The notes: generated from the sequence alone by a model not told the origin. A stretch of DNA of 64,000 bases from Thiomonas sp. FB-6 (GCF_000377645.1 NZ_KB898472.1:1-64000); one strand, 5' to 3'; counted from the first letter of the stretch, positions 20,293 to 30,824 are shown. Program-made: numbers and translations.

Positions 20293-21081
20293 ATGCAGAT
20301 CAGCCTTTTTCTCACACTGTTACTGATGGGACTGACAGGGGGCTTGCACTGCGCCGCAATGTGTGGCGGATTGGTCGTGGCCGGCGAGCGCGCCATGCAG
20401 CCGGCGGCCTCCGCGGCGGGCTCCCAGGGCGGGGCCGCGGCTCCCCGCGAGCAGGTGCTGTGGCCGGCCCGGCGCCTGCTGTGGCGCTCGGCCCAGTTGC
20501 AACTGGGCCGCGTGCTCACCTACGGACTGCTGGGCGCGGTGGCCGGCGCCGTGGGCTCCGGCCTGTGGGCGGTGCAACTGCGCCCGCTGCAACTCGGTTT
20601 GTATGTTCTGGGCAACGCCATCCTGGCCGCCAGCGGCGCCTGGCTGGTGTTGGCCGCGTTGCGCGGCGGCCACGCCCTGGCGCTGCCCCATTTCGCCTGG
20701 GGCGCGGCCCTGCGCACGCGGCTGAGTGACGCCGCGGCCTGGGCGCTGCGGGGGCTGCTGCCGCTGTCGAGCCCGCCGCGGCGCCTGGGCGCGGGCCTGC
20801 TGTGGGGCCTGTTGCCTTGCGGGCTGGTGTATTCGGCGCTGTCCCTGGCGCTGCTCAGCGGCAGCGCGCTGGGAGGCGGCCTGGGCATGCTGGCCTTCGG
20901 CGCCGGCACGCTTCCGCACATGCTGCTGGCCGGCCACCTGTTGCGCCGATTCAGCCAGCGCGCCACCGCGCGCGCCGCGCGCCTGGCGGCCGGCGGCGTG
21001 CTGCTGGGTTTCGCGGCCTGGGGGCTGTGGCGCCTGCTGCAGGCCGGCGGCCCCGGCGCGCTGCACGGCTACTGCGCCTGA
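20293..21081 (+). CDS. Sulfite exporter TauE/SafE-family membrane protein (cbb3-linked)
   Basis: A 262-residue inner-membrane protein with about six helices. Two internal halves share the pattern of the UreH/TauE family: GLTGGLHCAAMCGG at residues 11-24 and LLWGLLPCGLVYSALSLAL near 175-195. The family is very often encoded beside ccoGHIS in betaproteobacteria and its members are linked to copper handling in cbb3 assembly; that function is an inference from context. The start ATG 20293 has GAGG a short distance upstream. Separated from fnr by only 59 bases, so the two divergent promoters share that region. Confidence 0.82.
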   Translation: MQISLFLTLLLMGLTGGLHCAAMCGGLVVAGERAMQPAASAAGSQGGAAAPREQVLWPARRLLWRSAQLQLGRVLTYGLLGAVAGAVGSGLWAVQLRPLQLGLYVLGNAILAASGAWLVLAALRGGHALALPHFAWGAALRTRLSDAAAWALRGLLPLSSPPRRLGAGLLWGLLPCGLVYSALSLALLSGSALGGGLGMLAFGAGTLPHMLLAGHLLRRFSQRATARAARLAAGGVLLGFAAWGLWRLLQAGGPGALHGYCA

Positions 21082-21102
21082 GCCGCTGCCCGTTGTCCGC
21101 GC

Positions 21103-21648
21103 CTACGCCACGTCGAAGGTGTGCAGCGCCCAGCCGCGGCCGGCGCGCTGTTCCTCGAAATAGCGCCGCAGGGTTTCCGCCACCGCGCGGAAGGCGATGT
21201 CCTCCCACGGCACCTCGGCGGCACCGAACAGCGCCGCCTCCAGGGTCTCCGGCCCCGGATCCCAGCGCGGCTCCAGCAGGCGCGCGCGGTACAGCAGGTA
21301 GACCTGGCTGACCGGGCGCACGTTGACCACGCTGTACAGGCCGTCGATCTCGACCCTGGCGCCGGCTTCTTCCTCGGTTTCCCGCAGCGCCCCCTGCTCG
21401 GTGGTCTCGTCGAGCTCCATGAAGCCGGCGGGCAGGGTCCACAGGCCGTGGCGCGGCTCGATGGCGCGGCGGCACAGCAGAACCTTGTCCTGCCACACCG
21501 GCAGCGTGCCCACGATGTTGCGGGGGTTCTCGTACTGGATGTGGGAGCAGGCGGTGCAGACCGCCCGCGGGTGGGTGTCGCCGTCGGGCACGCGGTGCTC
21601 GACCGGCGCGCCGCAGAGGTTGCAATGGTGGATCGAGGCGCGGTGCAT
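21103..21648 (-). CDS. NUDIX hydrolase with N-terminal zinc ribbon
   Basis: A 181-residue protein. An N-terminal zinc ribbon (CNLCG ... CTACSH) precedes a Nudix domain whose box GFMELDETTEQGALRETEEEAGA fits G-x5-E-x7-REUxEExG. The zinc ribbon is similar to that of NADH pyrophosphatases, so the substrate may be NADH, an ADP-ribose derivative or similar, not determined. The ATG at 21648 is used since the CNLCG zinc ribbon begins right after it. Convergent with the TauE-like gene (21-base gap). Confidence 0.88.
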   Translation of the reverse strand: MHRASIHHCNLCGAPVEHRVPDGDTHPRAVCTACSHIQYENPRNIVGTLPVWQDKVLLCRRAIEPRHGLWTLPAGFMELDETTEQGALRETEEEAGARVEIDGLYSVVNVRPVSQVYLLYRARLLEPRWDPGPETLEAALFGAAEVPWEDIAFRAVAETLRRYFEEQRAGRGWALHTFDVA

Positions 21649-21772
21649 GCCTGCTATTTTGACAGGCCGCGGCGCTTTTGCGCCCGGCGCGCGCCGGCGC
21701 CGCCCCGTATCATCCCGCCTTCGATCCGGCGGCCCTGGCATCGGCCGGGCCGCGCGGAGCGCCCCATCGTCC

Positions 21773-22870
21773 ATGCCGACCATCTCCATTCCCGCCCTGG
21801 GCCTGCAATTGCAGGCCGACCCCGACGAAAACCTGCTCAAGGTGCTGCGGCGCCATCGCGTGCCCATCGGCTGGTCCTGCAAGCGCGGCGAATGCGGCAG
21901 TTGCAAGTGCGTGCTGGAGCGCGGGGAGGTGGACTTGCGAGGCTACCAGCCCGGGGCCTTGCCGGCGGCGCAGCGCGAGCAGGGCATCATCCTGGCCTGC
22001 AGCAGCCGCATCCTGGGCGATGTACAAATAGGCCTCGTGGACACCGACGACTATATCGAACACCCGATCCGCAGGCTGGGCTGCCGCGTGCTGTGGCTGC
22101 GCGAGCTGGCGCCGGAGGTGTTCGCGCTGCGCCTGGGCATCGTCGGCGCCTGGGAGCCGGAGCCTGGCGGCGAAGCCGACGCCGGCGGGCCGTTCCTGTT
22201 CTCGGCCGGTCAGTATGCGCACCTGAAGGCGCGCGACGCCCACGGCGCGTGGATCGGGCGCGACTTCTCCATGGCCGGCACGCCGGTCGAGGCCGAGTAC
22301 GACGGGGAACTGGAATTCCACATCCGGCGCACGCCCGGCGGCTCCTTCAGCGGGCTGCTCGGCGGCGCGATCGTCGCTGGCACCGAATTGCGCCTGGAAG
22401 GCCCGATGGGGCGGGCCTATTTCCGCCCCCGCCACCAGGGGCCGCTGTACGCGGTGGCCGCGGGTACCGGCCTGGGGCCCATGCTGTCCGTGGTGCAGAC
22501 CGCGCTGGACAACGGCAAGACCGATCCGGTGGTGCTGTACGCGGGCTTCCGCAACCCCTCCGAGGTCTACGGGGTCGAGTTGATGCGGCAACTGGCGCAG
22601 CGCCATGGCAACTTCCGCGCCCACGTGGTGGTCGAGTTCGACGCGCCGGGCGGCTTGCGCGGGGGGCGCGTGGGCGACGCGTTGTTCGCCGACGTGCGGG
22701 ATTTCGCCGAGGCGAAGGTCTACCTGGCCGGCTCGCCCGCGATGGTCGAAGCGGTGAGCGCGGAACTGCTGGCGCGCGGCGTGCCGGCGCGCGACCTGCA
22801 CGCCGATGCCTTCTACGCGCCCGCGCCGGAGGCCCTGGCGCCGGCGCAGCAGGACGCCGCGGGGGCTTGA
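21773..22870 (+). CDS. 2Fe-2S/FAD/NAD(P)-dependent oxidoreductase (CDP-6-deoxyglucoseen-reductase-like)
   Basis: A 365-residue three-domain reductase. The N-terminal plant-type [2Fe-2S] domain (about 1-90) has C-x4-C-x2-C plus a late cysteine (CKRGECGSC ... LAC). An FAD-binding FNR-like domain has GRDFSMAGTP, and an NAD(P)-binding domain has AAGTGLGPML and YLAGSPAMV. Such proteins, often annotated as CDP-6-deoxy-delta-3,4-glucoseen reductase or phenol-hydroxylase-like reductase, pass electrons from NAD(P)H to a partner. It has no adjacent oxygenase or sugar enzyme; the partner is unknown. ATG 21773 opens directly at the conserved N-terminus, and the gene is divergent from the Nudix gene (124-base gap). 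Confidence 0.85.
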   Translation: MPTISIPALGLQLQADPDENLLKVLRRHRVPIGWSCKRGECGSCKCVLERGEVDLRGYQPGALPAAQREQGIILACSSRILGDVQIGLVDTDDYIEHPIRRLGCRVLWLRELAPEVFALRLGIVGAWEPEPGGEADAGGPFLFSAGQYAHLKARDAHGAWIGRDFSMAGTPVEAEYDGELEFHIRRTPGGSFSGLLGGAIVAGTELRLEGPMGRAYFRPRHQGPLYAVAAGTGLGPMLSVVQTALDNGKTDPVVLYAGFRNPSEVYGVELMRQLAQRHGNFRAHVVVEFDAPGGLRGGRVGDALFADVRDFAEAKVYLAGSPAMVEAVSAELLARGVPARDLHADAFYAPAPEALAPAQQDAAGA

Positions 22871-23285
22871 GGGCCCTTCGAGGCCGGCCGGGAAACCAGG
22901 GCGGCCCCGCGTTGCCTGGAACTGGCGCGGCAGCCGGCCGCGGGCGGGCCGTTGTTCGCCGGTGACGAAGCGCCGGGGCGCAAGGGGAATTTTCGGGACG
23001 CCGCCCGGGCGTGGTTTACAATGCGCTTTCATCGTCGTGCCGGAACAGCACGCTCGGCAGCCGTGAAGCGGCCCGGGCGCCCCGGTTCGATGCCCGGCAT
23101 GGCCGCCGGCGGGAGTGTTGCAGAGCCTGTTCCCGAAGCGGCCCGCTGCCGGCACGTGCTTCCGACGCGTGCGCGCCTGCGCCGCGGGGCCTGGTGTCTG
23201 GAAGCACGGCGCATTTCGAATGCATGTCGAACACCGGCTCGGGAGGGCCGGCCGTGGCGCATCCTGCGCGCGAATCCTTTCACGA
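22871..23285. other. 415-base non-coding region upstream of scpB
   Basis: No convincing coding frame is visible. The first part is GC-rich. A TTTACAAT at 23015-23022 supplies a plausible -10 element (TACAAT) but lacks a good -35 at normal spacing, so scpB may have a leader of roughly 255 bases. Short inverted repeats exist; a sequence resembling a tRNA T-loop at about 23085 does not fit a tRNA. Confidence 0.5.
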
Positions 23286-24011
23286 ATGAACACTGCATGG
23301 GCCAAGCGGGTCCTCGAGACCGCGCTGTTGTGTGCGACCCAACCGCTGAGCCTCGCCGCGCTGCGTAGTCTGTTCGACGACGAGCTCGAGGCGGAGATCC
23401 TGCGCGCGCTACTGGCGGAGCTGCAGGAAGACTGGCGCGAGCGCGGGGTGGAACTGCGCGGCGTGGTGGGCGGCTGGCGTTTCCAGAGCCGCGAGGACAT
23501 GCAGCCCTTTCTGCAGCGCCTGAATCCGGAAAAGCCTCCGCGCTATTCCCGTGCGGTGCAGGAAACGCTGGCCATCATCGCGCACCGCCAGCCGGTGACC
23601 CGCGGTGATATCGAGGACATCCGCGGGGTCAGCGTGAACGCGCAGATCCTGCGCCAGCTCGAGGATCGCGGCTGGGTCGAGGCCATCGGCCACCGCGAGG
23701 GGCCGGGACGCCCGGTGCTGTTCGCGACCACGCGCCAGTTCCTCGACGACCTGGGCCTGCGCGAACTGGCCGAGCTCGAGGAACCGGCTGGCGACGCCGT
23801 GGACCCCAAGCAGATCGAACTGCTGGTCGGCGGCGGCCTGCCCGAAGCCGAAGCCCCCGGCGCTGTGTCCGCGCCGGAACCCGAGGTACGCGAGCCGGCT
23901 TTGCAGGCGCCCGACGCGGCCGAAGCCCCGATTTCTGCACCCGACGAACAGGCCGAACAGGCCCCGTCCGGCGCGGCCGAGGAAGCGCCCCCTTCGGCGC
24001 TCCTGGGCTGA
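23286..24011 (+). CDS. scpB: Segregation and condensation protein ScpB
   Basis: A 241-residue protein. Two winged-helix domains occupy about residues 1-165 with characteristic blocks [30 protein letters not shown] and [18 protein letters not shown]. The last about 75 residues are a low-complexity Glu/Ala/Pro tail. ScpB is a kleisin-binding subunit of the SMC condensin complex in chromosome segregation. No scpA gene precedes it here; upstream is a 415-base gap and an unrelated reductase. It is followed by rluB after 22 bases, an arrangement common in this group. Confidence 0.95.
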   Translation: MNTAWAKRVLETALLCATQPLSLAALRSLFDDELEAEILRALLAELQEDWRERGVELRGVVGGWRFQSREDMQPFLQRLNPEKPPRYSRAVQETLAIIAHRQPVTRGDIEDIRGVSVNAQILRQLEDRGWVEAIGHREGPGRPVLFATTRQFLDDLGLRELAELEEPAGDAVDPKQIELLVGGGLPEAEAPGAVSAPEPEVREPALQAPDAAEAPISAPDEQAEQAPSGAAEEAPPSALLG

Positions 24012-24033
24012 ATCCCCCAAGAAGACTCCTTCC

Positions 24034-25794
24034 ATGTCCGATCAAGATCACGAGCACACCCCTTCCGAGCCCTCCGCGGCGCAGCCCGCCACCGCACCTG
24101 GGGAAGCTTCCGGAGCTCCCTCCGCGGAGACCGGCTCGCAACCGCGCCGGGATGGCGCGCGCCGCCGCCGCCGCCGCAACGGCAAGGGCGCGCGCGAGGG
24201 CGCCGGCCAGGACGCCGCGGAAAACCAGGGTGAATTCGCCGATGCCGAGGCCCCTGAAGGCGGCGCGGGCGAAGGCAGCGGTGACGCCGCGGGCGAACGC
24301 GCCGCGCCGGGCCAGCGCTCCCAGCGCCGCGGCCCGCGCGATCGCGGCCAGGGCAATCCGGCCGCGCAAGGCGCCAGCCGCCCCAGCATCCCGCCGGTGC
24401 GCATCGAGGAAGTCGTGTCGGGGGATTTCGACCGCGCCGTGGAACTCGCGGACACCGCCGAGCCGGGGGTGCGGCGCGTGCTGGCCCCGTCGCCGGAGGC
24501 GCCCAAGCTGCACAAGGTGCTGGCGCAGGGCGGCATCGGCTCGCGCCGCGAGATGGAGGAACTGATCCAGGACGGGCGAGTCTCGGTCAATGGCGAGCCC
24601 GCGCACCTGGGGCAGCGCATCCAGCCGGGCGACCAGATCCGGGTCAACGGCAAGCCGCTGAAAATCCGCATCGCGCCGCCGCCGGCTCGCATGCTCATCT
24701 ACCACAAGCCGGTTGGCGAGGTGGTCACCTTCAAGGACCCGGACGGACGCCCGACCGTGTTCCGCAACCTGCCGCGGGTGCACAACGCCAAGTGGACGGC
24801 CGTGGGGCGCCTGGACATCAACACCGAGGGTCTGCTGCTGCTGACCACCTCGGGCGAGTTGGCCAACAAGCTGATGCACCCCAGCCAGGGCGTCGAGCGC
24901 GAGTACGCGGTGCGCGTGCTCGGCCAGCTCGACGACGCGATGCGCGCGAGCCTGCTGCAAGGCGTGGAGCTGAGCGACGGCCCGGCGCGCTTCCTGAGCC
25001 TGGAAGAGGCCGGCGGCGAGGGCGCGAACCGCTGGTGGCGCGCGGTCATCGCCGAGGGCCGCAACCGCGAGGTGCGGCGCCTGTTCGAGGCGGTGGGGCT
25101 GACGGTCAGCCGCCTGATCCGCGTGCGCTACGGCTCCATCGCGCTGCCGGCCGGCCTGCGTCGGGGCGATTTCGCGGAACTCGATCGCGACGATGTGAAG
25201 GCACTGATGGCGCGCGCCGGCCTGGGCGCCGGCCAGACGGCGCGGCGCAAGGGTGGCCGCTCGGCGCCCGCCGCCACGCCGGGTGGGCCGCAGCAGGGTG
25301 CCAGGCGCAAGCAGGGTGGCCCCCGCCCGGACCGCGGTGAGCGCGGAGACCGTGTGGAACGCGGAGAACGTGCGGAACGCGGAGACCGTGTGGAACGCGG
25401 AGAACGTGCGGAACGCGGAGAACGCGGGGAACGCGAGCCCGGTCCGAACAGCTATGCGATGAGCGCGGTGGACGCCCTGTTCGGCCGCGCCAGCCGCGAG
25501 GCCCGCCAGGCCAGCCTGCGCAATGCGGCGCTCGAGGAAGGCTCCGAGTTGCCCGAGCGCGAGCCGGGCCCCAATAGTTACGCGATGAGCGCGGTCGACG
25601 CGCTGTTCGGCAAATCCGCCGGCGGCCCGGCGCGCTCGCGCGGCCCCCGCAACGCCGAGCGCGCCCGCAAGGGTCCGCGCAAGGGCGGGGCGGGTGGGCG
25701 CCAGCCCGACCCGACGCGCTCCGCGCTGGGCGTGGGATCCCCTCAATCCCCGTTCCCGAAGGCGGGGGCCAAACGCAGGAATCATTCCCGCTGA
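24034..25794 (+). CDS. rluB: 23S rRNA pseudouridine(2605) synthase RluB with long disordered tails
   Basis: A 586-residue enzyme, about twice the usual length. The catalytic core lies between about residues 140 and 395: an S4 domain ([20 protein letters not shown]), then the RsuA-type synthase with [26 protein letters not shown], where the catalytic aspartate lies, and YAVRVLG. The N-terminal 125 residues are charged and low complexity. The C-terminal part is Arg/Gly/Glu rich. It contains a perfect 36-base tandem duplication (25345-25416) and two copies of the peptide [19 protein letters not shown] (residues 466-484 and 508-526). The protein modifies 23S rRNA in the large-subunit peptidyl-transferase region. 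Confidence 0.95.
   Translation: MSDQDHEHTPSEPSAAQPATAPGEASGAPSAETGSQPRRDGARRRRRRNGKGAREGAGQDAAENQGEFADAEAPEGGAGEGSGDAAGERAAPGQRSQRRGPRDRGQGNPAAQGASRPSIPPVRIEEVVSGDFDRAVELADTAEPGVRRVLAPSPEAPKLHKVLAQGGIGSRREMEELIQDGRVSVNGEPAHLGQRIQPGDQIRVNGKPLKIRIAPPPARMLIYHKPVGEVVTFKDPDGRPTVFRNLPRVHNAKWTAVGRLDINTEGLLLLTTSGELANKLMHPSQGVEREYAVRVLGQLDDAMRASLLQGVELSDGPARFLSLEEAGGEGANRWWRAVIAEGRNREVRRLFEAVGLTVSRLIRVRYGSIALPAGLRRGDFAELDRDDVKALMARAGLGAGQTARRKGGRSAPAATPGGPQQGARRKQGGPRPDRGERGDRVERGERAERGDRVERGERAERGERGEREPGPNSYAMSAVDALFGRASREARQASLRNAALEEGSELPEREPGPNSYAMSAVDALFGKSAGGPARSRGPRNAERARKGPRKGGAGGRQPDPTRSALGVGSPQSPFPKAGAKRRNHSR
25345..25416 (+). repeat. Perfect 36-base tandem duplication in the rluB tail
   Basis: Two identical 36-base copies (25345-25380 and 25381-25416), followed by a partial third, encode [12 protein letters not shown]-type repeats in the C-terminal disordered tail. 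Identity at every base indicates a recent or actively changing duplication. Confidence 0.92.
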
Positions 25795-25883
25795 GCCTAG
25801 GCCTGGCGTGCAGGACTCGCAGTGCCTTCGCGCAGGGCCTTACAATTTCCGATTAACGTTTTGATTATCTGGAGAGAAAACAC

Positions 25884-26303
25884 ATGGAGCGTACGCTCTC
25901 GATCATCAAGCCCGATGCGGTGGCGAAGAATTGCATCGGCAAGATCATTGACCGTTTCGAGTCCGCCGGCCTGAAGGTTGTGGCGGCCCGCATGATGCAC
26001 CTGTCGCGCGCCGAGGCCGAAGGCTTCTACGCGGTGCACAAGGAGCGTCCCTTCTTCAAGGATCTGGTGGACTTCATGGTCTCCGGCCCCGTGCTGGTGC
26101 AGGTGCTGGAAGGTCCGGACGCGATCGCGCGCAACCGCGAGCTGATGGGCGCCACCGACCCGAAGAAGGCGGCTGCCGGCACCATCCGCGCGGATTTCGC
26201 CGACAGCATCGACGCCAACGCCGTGCACGGTTCCGACAGCGCGGAGAACGCCGCCATCGAGATCGCGTTCTTCTTCCCGTCGAACTGGATCTTCTCGCGC
26301 TGA
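25884..26303 (+). CDS. ndk: Nucleoside diphosphate kinase
   Basis: A 139-residue hexameric/tetrameric kinase of near-standard length that balances nucleoside triphosphates using ATP. The start [13 protein letters not shown], the [11 protein letters not shown] block and the active-site histidine motif NAVHGSDS (His about residue 117) are all present. GGAGAG (25871-25876) lies seven bases before the ATG. An AT-richer upstream region with TACAAT at 25841-25846 may be a -10 element. Confidence 0.98.
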   Translation: MERTLSIIKPDAVAKNCIGKIIDRFESAGLKVVAARMMHLSRAEAEGFYAVHKERPFFKDLVDFMVSGPVLVQVLEGPDAIARNRELMGATDPKKAAAGTIRADFADSIDANAVHGSDSAENAAIEIAFFFPSNWIFSR

Positions 26304-26326
26304 GATCCCCGCCTGCCCGTCCCGCG

Positions 26327-27469
26327 ATGAACCGAGCCGTCAACCTGCTGCAGTTCGACAAGGCCGGCCTGGTGGAGTGGCTCGGCCTCGCGGGGCACAA
26401 GGCGTTCCGCGCGCGCCAGCTGATGCACTGGGTGCACCAGCGCGGCGTGGCCGATTTCGAGGCCATGACCGACCTCGCGCGCCCGCTGCGCGCGTGGCTG
26501 GAGCAGGGCGCCTGCGTGCAGGCCCTGCCGGTGCTCAGCGAGCAGCGCTCGCGCGACGGCACGGTCAAGTGGCTGTTCGACGTCGGCGCCGGCAACGCGG
26601 TGGAGTCGGTGTTCATTCCCGAGGTCTCGCGCAACACCCTGTGCGTGTCCTCGCAGGCCGGTTGCGCGATGGCCTGCAGCTTCTGCTCCACCGGGGCGCA
26701 GGGCTTCGCGCGCAACCTGGAGAGCTCCGAGATCCTGGCCCAGTTGTGGTGGGCCGAGTTCACCATGCGCCGCGAACTTGGGCTGCCCAAGGGCGAGCGC
26801 GCGATCTCCAACGTGGTGATGATGGGCATGGGCGAGCCGCTGCAGAACTACGGCGCGCTGATTCCCGCGTTGCGGGTGATGCTCGACGACGATGCCTACG
26901 GCTTGTCGCGGCGCCGCGTCACCGTGTCCACCTCCGGCGTGGTGCCCATGATCGACCGCCTGGCGGCCGATTGCCCCGTCGCGCTGGCGGTGTCGCTGCA
27001 TGCCCCCAACGACGCCTTGCGCGACCAGTTGGTGCCGCTGAACCGCAAGTACCCGCTGGCCGAGTTGCTGGCGGCGTGCGAGCGCTACCTGGCGCACGCG
27101 CCGCGTGACTTCATCACCTTCGAGTACTGCATGCTCGACGGCGTGAACGACGGGCCCGAGCAGGCGCGCCAGCTCATCGAGCTGATGCGCGGGCGCTTCC
27201 CGTGGAAGTGCAACCTGATTCCGTTCAATCCCTTTCCCGGCTCGGGCCTGCGGCGCTCGCCGCCGCAGCGCGTGGCGGCGTTCGCCTCCATGCTGATCGA
27301 AGCCGGGATCGTGGCCACGGTGCGCAAGACCCGTGGCGACGACATCGATGCCGCCTGCGGGCAACTCGCCGGGGAGGTGCTGGATCGCACCACCCGGCGC
27401 GCTGGCCGCGTGGTGGCGATCGCGGCGTCGGACGCCGCGCCCGCAGCGAACCAGGAACGATCGGCATGA
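26327..27469 (+). CDS. rlmN: 23S rRNA/tRNA adenine-2-methyltransferase RlmN
   Basis: A 380-residue radical SAM enzyme that methylates C2 of adenosine in 23S rRNA (A2503) and some tRNAs. The radical-SAM motif CAMACSFC lies near residue 113, and the catalytic C-terminal cysteine motif [11 protein letters not shown] lies near residue 345. It starts 23 bases after ndk and its stop overlaps the pilW start (ATGA), so ndk-rlmN-pilW are probably co-transcribed. Confidence 0.97.
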   Translation: MNRAVNLLQFDKAGLVEWLGLAGHKAFRARQLMHWVHQRGVADFEAMTDLARPLRAWLEQGACVQALPVLSEQRSRDGTVKWLFDVGAGNAVESVFIPEVSRNTLCVSSQAGCAMACSFCSTGAQGFARNLESSEILAQLWWAEFTMRRELGLPKGERAISNVVMMGMGEPLQNYGALIPALRVMLDDDAYGLSRRRVTVSTSGVVPMIDRLAADCPVALAVSLHAPNDALRDQLVPLNRKYPLAELLAACERYLAHAPRDFITFEYCMLDGVNDGPEQARQLIELMRGRFPWKCNLIPFNPFPGSGLRRSPPQRVAAFASMLIEAGIVATVRKTRGDDIDAACGQLAGEVLDRTTRRAGRVVAIAASDAAPAANQERSA

Positions 27470-28329
27470 CTGCAACCCTGACTCGATTCCGCGCCGCAAG
27501 GCTGCGCGGGGCCCGCGCGGCCACCGCGTGGACGCTCGGCCTCGCGCTGGCCGTGCTGGGCGGTTGCGCCGCGCCGGGCGGCGGCGCGAGCGGCAGCGGC
27601 AACTACGCGGGCACCGCGCCGGGCACGCAGCCCACGCAGGCCGACAAGAGCGCGCGCATCCGCCTGGAACTGGCCGAGGGCTACTACCAGCGCGGCCAGC
27701 CCGACGTGGCGCTGGGCGAGGTCACGCAGGCCCTGCAGGAAGACCCGGGCTACGTGCCGGCCTACACCATGCAGGCGCTGATTCACATGAGCCTGGGACA
27801 GAACGACCAGGCCGAGTCCAGCTTCCGCAAGGCCTTGTCGCTGGCCCCCAGCAACCCCGACACGCTGCACAACTACGGCTGGTTCCTGTGCTCGGTCAAG
27901 CGCTATCCGGAATCGTTCGAGATGTTCCGCAAGGCGCTGGCCGTGCCCGGCTACCGCAACGCCCAGCGCACCGACCTGGCCTACGGGGTGTGCCAGTACC
28001 GCGCCGGAGACCTCCCGGGGGCCGAGAAGACCCTGCGCCAGGGCTTCGCGCTGGACCCTTCCAACCCGGCGCTGTCCACCAACCTGGCGATGGTGCAGTA
28101 CCTGCGCCATGAGTATCCCAAGGCGATGTTCTACATCCGCCGCGTCAACTCCGGCAACGCCGCCACCGCGCAGACCCTGTGGCTGGGCGTGCTGATCGCG
28201 CGCAAGGCGGGCGACGCCGTCAGCTCCAACCAGTGGTCGCAGCAGCTGGTGCAGAAGTACCCCGATTCGGCCGAGGCCATCGCGGCCCAGCAGGGGCACT
28301 ACGACGATTCCGCGTTGCTTCCGCACTGA
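27466..28329 (+). CDS. pilW: Type IV pilus biogenesis/stability lipoprotein PilW (PilF)
   Basis: A 287-residue TPR lipoprotein. The N-terminus has a signal peptide with lipobox LGGC around residue 29, so the mature protein is probably tethered to the outer membrane. At least three TPR motifs follow (residues about 62-190), including [13 protein letters not shown], the pattern of the PilF/PilW family that helps the secretin PilQ assemble. AGGAA lies eight bases before the ATG. Its position between rlmN and the rodZ-like gene is the usual one in proteobacteria. Confidence 0.9.
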   Translation: MTATLTRFRAARLRGARAATAWTLGLALAVLGGCAAPGGGASGSGNYAGTAPGTQPTQADKSARIRLELAEGYYQRGQPDVALGEVTQALQEDPGYVPAYTMQALIHMSLGQNDQAESSFRKALSLAPSNPDTLHNYGWFLCSVKRYPESFEMFRKALAVPGYRNAQRTDLAYGVCQYRAGDLPGAEKTLRQGFALDPSNPALSTNLAMVQYLRHEYPKAMFYIRRVNSGNAATAQTLWLGVLIARKAGDAVSSNQWSQQLVQKYPDSAEAIAAQQGHYDDSALLPH

Positions 28330-28334
28330 GCGCC

Positions 28335-29426
28335 GTGTCGAATCCGCCGTTTCGAAATACGCAGCCCTCCGACGCCGGCGGCGGCGAGCCCGAACTCGCC
28401 GCGCGCCGCCAGGCGGGAGCGCTGTTGCGCGCGGCGCGCGAGGCCGCCGGACGCAGCCTGAACGAACTGGCCACGCAACTGAAGGTCTCGCCCGACAAGA
28501 TCTCCGCGCTGGAAACGGGCGAGTGGGAGCGACTGCACGATGCGGCGCACGCGCGCGGGCTGCTGCGCGCCGCGGCGAAAGCCGTACGCGCCGATGCCGA
28601 CGAAGTGCTGCGCCCGCTGCCCCCGGTGTTCGTGCGCGGCACGCCGATCCTGCCGGCGGCCGGTGTGACCATGGGGCCGGCGCGGCCCGCGGAACCCGTG
28701 GGTACGCATGGATCCGGCCGTCGTCTGGTCTGGCTGGGGCTGCTGGTCGTGGTGGTGGCGTTGGGCCTGATGGTTCTGCCCCGCGCGGAGCGCCTCGGCT
28801 ACGTGGCGCAGCAATTGCGCGCCTTGCTGACCCACCGCGCGGCCGGCCCGGGTCCGGGCGTCACGATCGTTCCGGGCTCGCCGCCGGCCGGCCCCGCCTC
28901 GGCGGCCGCGTCCGCGCCGGACCTTGCCCCCCCGGCTTCTCCGGCAGGCTCGTCGGCCGTGTCGTCGGTGTTGCCGTCCGCATCGTCTGCCGTGGCCCTG
29001 GCTCCGGCGGCCGCGGCCGAATCGGGCCGGGCCGAGGGCGCCCCGGGCGCGGTGCCGGGAGCCCGCCCGCCGGGCGGGGGCGCGTCGGCGGCATCGGCAC
29101 GCACGCCTGCGGCGTCCGCGCCGGCCCCGGCGGGTGGCGCCAGTGCCTCCGCCGCGGCTGCCGGGCCGCCCGGCCCCTTGCTCAACCTTGGCGCCAGCGC
29201 GCAAAGCTGGGTACGCGTACGCTCCCAGTCGGGACGGGTGCTTTACACGGGACTGCTCGCGCCGGGAGCCTCGCAGGACGTGGCCACGCGCCAGGGCGAC
29301 TTCCCCCTGCACCTGACCGTGGGCAACGCCGCGCAGACCCGCGTCAGCCTCGGCGGCAAGCCGGTGGCGATGCAGGCTGGCGGCGGCAACGTGGCGCGCC
29401 TCGTTTTGCAGGGCACGACACCCTGA
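28335..29426 (+). CDS. RodZ-like helix-turn-helix membrane protein
   Basis: A 363-residue protein. A helix-turn-helix HTH_25 domain (about residues 25-90: [31 protein letters not shown]) is followed by a single transmembrane helix near 130-150, a very long Ala/Pro/Ser low-complexity segment (about 170-280) and a C-terminal DUF4115 domain ([18 protein letters not shown]). This is the RodZ architecture, which anchors MreB to the inner membrane. The start is GTG at 28335, six bases after the pilW stop; no ATG or clear Shine-Dalgarno precedes the HTH. Confidence 0.82.
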   Translation: MSNPPFRNTQPSDAGGGEPELAARRQAGALLRAAREAAGRSLNELATQLKVSPDKISALETGEWERLHDAAHARGLLRAAAKAVRADADEVLRPLPPVFVRGTPILPAAGVTMGPARPAEPVGTHGSGRRLVWLGLLVVVVALGLMVLPRAERLGYVAQQLRALLTHRAAGPGPGVTIVPGSPPAGPASAAASAPDLAPPASPAGSSAVSSVLPSASSAVALAPAAAAESGRAEGAPGAVPGARPPGGGASAASARTPAASAPAPAGGASASAAAAGPPGPLLNLGASAQSWVRVRSQSGRVLYTGLLAPGASQDVATRQGDFPLHLTVGNAAQTRVSLGGKPVAMQAGGGNVARLVLQGTTP

Positions 29427-29436
29427 AGGTCCGGGA

Positions 29437-30729
29437 ATGAACGACATGCTGGGCGTCGCCGCGGGCGACGCGGACATCGACGACGCCGAGCCGCGTCGCC
29501 ACCTGACGCGCCAGGCCGTGGTGGCCTGGGGCTCGCGCAGCGTCACCGTGGGCGGCGACGCCCCGGTGCGCGTGCAGTCGATGACCAATACCGACACCAC
29601 CGACGTGGTCGGCACGGCCATCCAGGTCAAGGAACTGGCGCAGGCCGGCTCCGAACTGGTGCGCCTGACCGTCAACACCGACGAAGCCGCGGCCGCCGTG
29701 CCGCGCATCCGCGAGCAGCTCGACCGCATGGGAGTCGACGTGCCGCTGGTGGGCGACTTCCACTACAACGGCCACCTGCTGCTCACGCGCCATCCCGAGT
29801 GCGCGCAGGCACTGTCCAAATACCGCATCAACCCCGGCAACGTCGGCAAGGGCGACAAGAAGGACCGCCAGTTCGCGCAGATGATCGAGGTGGCCGCGCG
29901 CTGGAACCGCCCGGTCCGCATCGGCGTGAACTGGGGCAGCCTGGACCAGGAACTGCTGGCCTCGCTGATGGACGCGAACGCCGCGCTGGCGCGCCCGCGC
30001 GATGCGCGCCAGGTGATGTACGAAGCCCTGATCCGCTCGGCGCTGGAGTCGGCGCGGCGGGCCGAGGAACTCGGCCTGCCGGGGCACCAGATCCTGCTGT
30101 CGTGCAAGGTCTCGGCAGTGCGCGACCTGGTGGCCGTGTACCGCGAACTGGCGCGGCGCTGCGACTACGCGCTGCACCTGGGCCTGACCGAGGCGGGCAT
30201 GGGCACGCGCGGCACCGTGGCCTCCGCGGCGGCGCTGTCCATCCTGCTGCAGGAGGGGATCGGCGACACCATCCGTGTGTCGCTGACGCCGCAGCCGGGC
30301 GAGGCGCGCACGCAGGAAGTCGTGGTCGCGCTGGAAATCCTGCAGGCGCTGGGGCTGCGCACCTTCACCCCCAGCGTCACCGCCTGCCCGGGCTGCGGGC
30401 GCACCACCAGCAGCGTGTTCCAGGAACTGGCGCGCGACATCGACGCCCACCTGCGCGAGCGCATGCCCAGCTGGCGCCGCGAGTTCCCGGGCGTGGAGGG
30501 CCTGCGCGTGGCCGTGATGGGCTGCATCGTCAACGGTCCCGGCGAAAGCCGGCACGCCGACATCGGCATCAGCCTTCCCGGCACCGGCGAGCAGCCGGCC
30601 GCGCCGGTGTACGTCGACGGCGAGAAGCGCCACACGCTGCGCGGCGAGGACATCGCGGCGCAGTTCATCGCGCTGGTCGACGACTACATCCGCCGGCGCT
30701 GGGGCGTGCGCGCCGAGGCGCAGCTCTGA
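29437..30729 (+). CDS. ispG: 4-hydroxy-3-methylbut-2-enyl diphosphate synthase (flavodoxin) IspG
   Basis: A 430-residue iron-sulfur enzyme of the non-mevalonate (MEP) isoprenoid pathway, converting MEcPP to HMBPP. Conserved blocks are [23 protein letters not shown] and RINPGNVG, and the [4Fe-4S] cysteines ACPGCGRT and [11 protein letters not shown] near the C-terminus. It begins 10 bases after the rodZ-like gene. Confidence 0.98.
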   Translation: MNDMLGVAAGDADIDDAEPRRHLTRQAVVAWGSRSVTVGGDAPVRVQSMTNTDTTDVVGTAIQVKELAQAGSELVRLTVNTDEAAAAVPRIREQLDRMGVDVPLVGDFHYNGHLLLTRHPECAQALSKYRINPGNVGKGDKKDRQFAQMIEVAARWNRPVRIGVNWGSLDQELLASLMDANAALARPRDARQVMYEALIRSALESARRAEELGLPGHQILLSCKVSAVRDLVAVYRELARRCDYALHLGLTEAGMGTRGTVASAAALSILLQEGIGDTIRVSLTPQPGEARTQEVVVALEILQALGLRTFTPSVTACPGCGRTTSSVFQELARDIDAHLRERMPSWRREFPGVEGLRVAVMGCIVNGPGESRHADIGISLPGTGEQPAAPVYVDGEKRHTLRGEDIAAQFIALVDDYIRRRWGVRAEAQL

Positions 30730-30788
30730 AGCCCCGAGCCGGCGGGGCCCCGGGCGGCCGCCAGGCCGGCCGCGGCCGCGCGGCCTTC

Positions 30789-30820
30789 CCGATCCGCATT
30801 CCGATCCGTATCCCGATTCC
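30789..30820 (+). repeat. 12-base tandem repeat in the hisS leader
   Basis: Units CCGATCCGCATT (30789-30800) and CCGATCCGTATC (30801-30812), and a partial third unit. They lie upstream of hisS in its open frame, where they would encode [11 protein letters not shown]; the normal hisS start is after them. Confidence 0.55.
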
Positions 30821-30824
30821 CCAC

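Noticed and set aside
23075-23110. tRNA-like T-loop (GGTTCGATGCC) in the scpB leader
   Set aside because: The flanks do not form a five-base T-stem or an acceptor stem.
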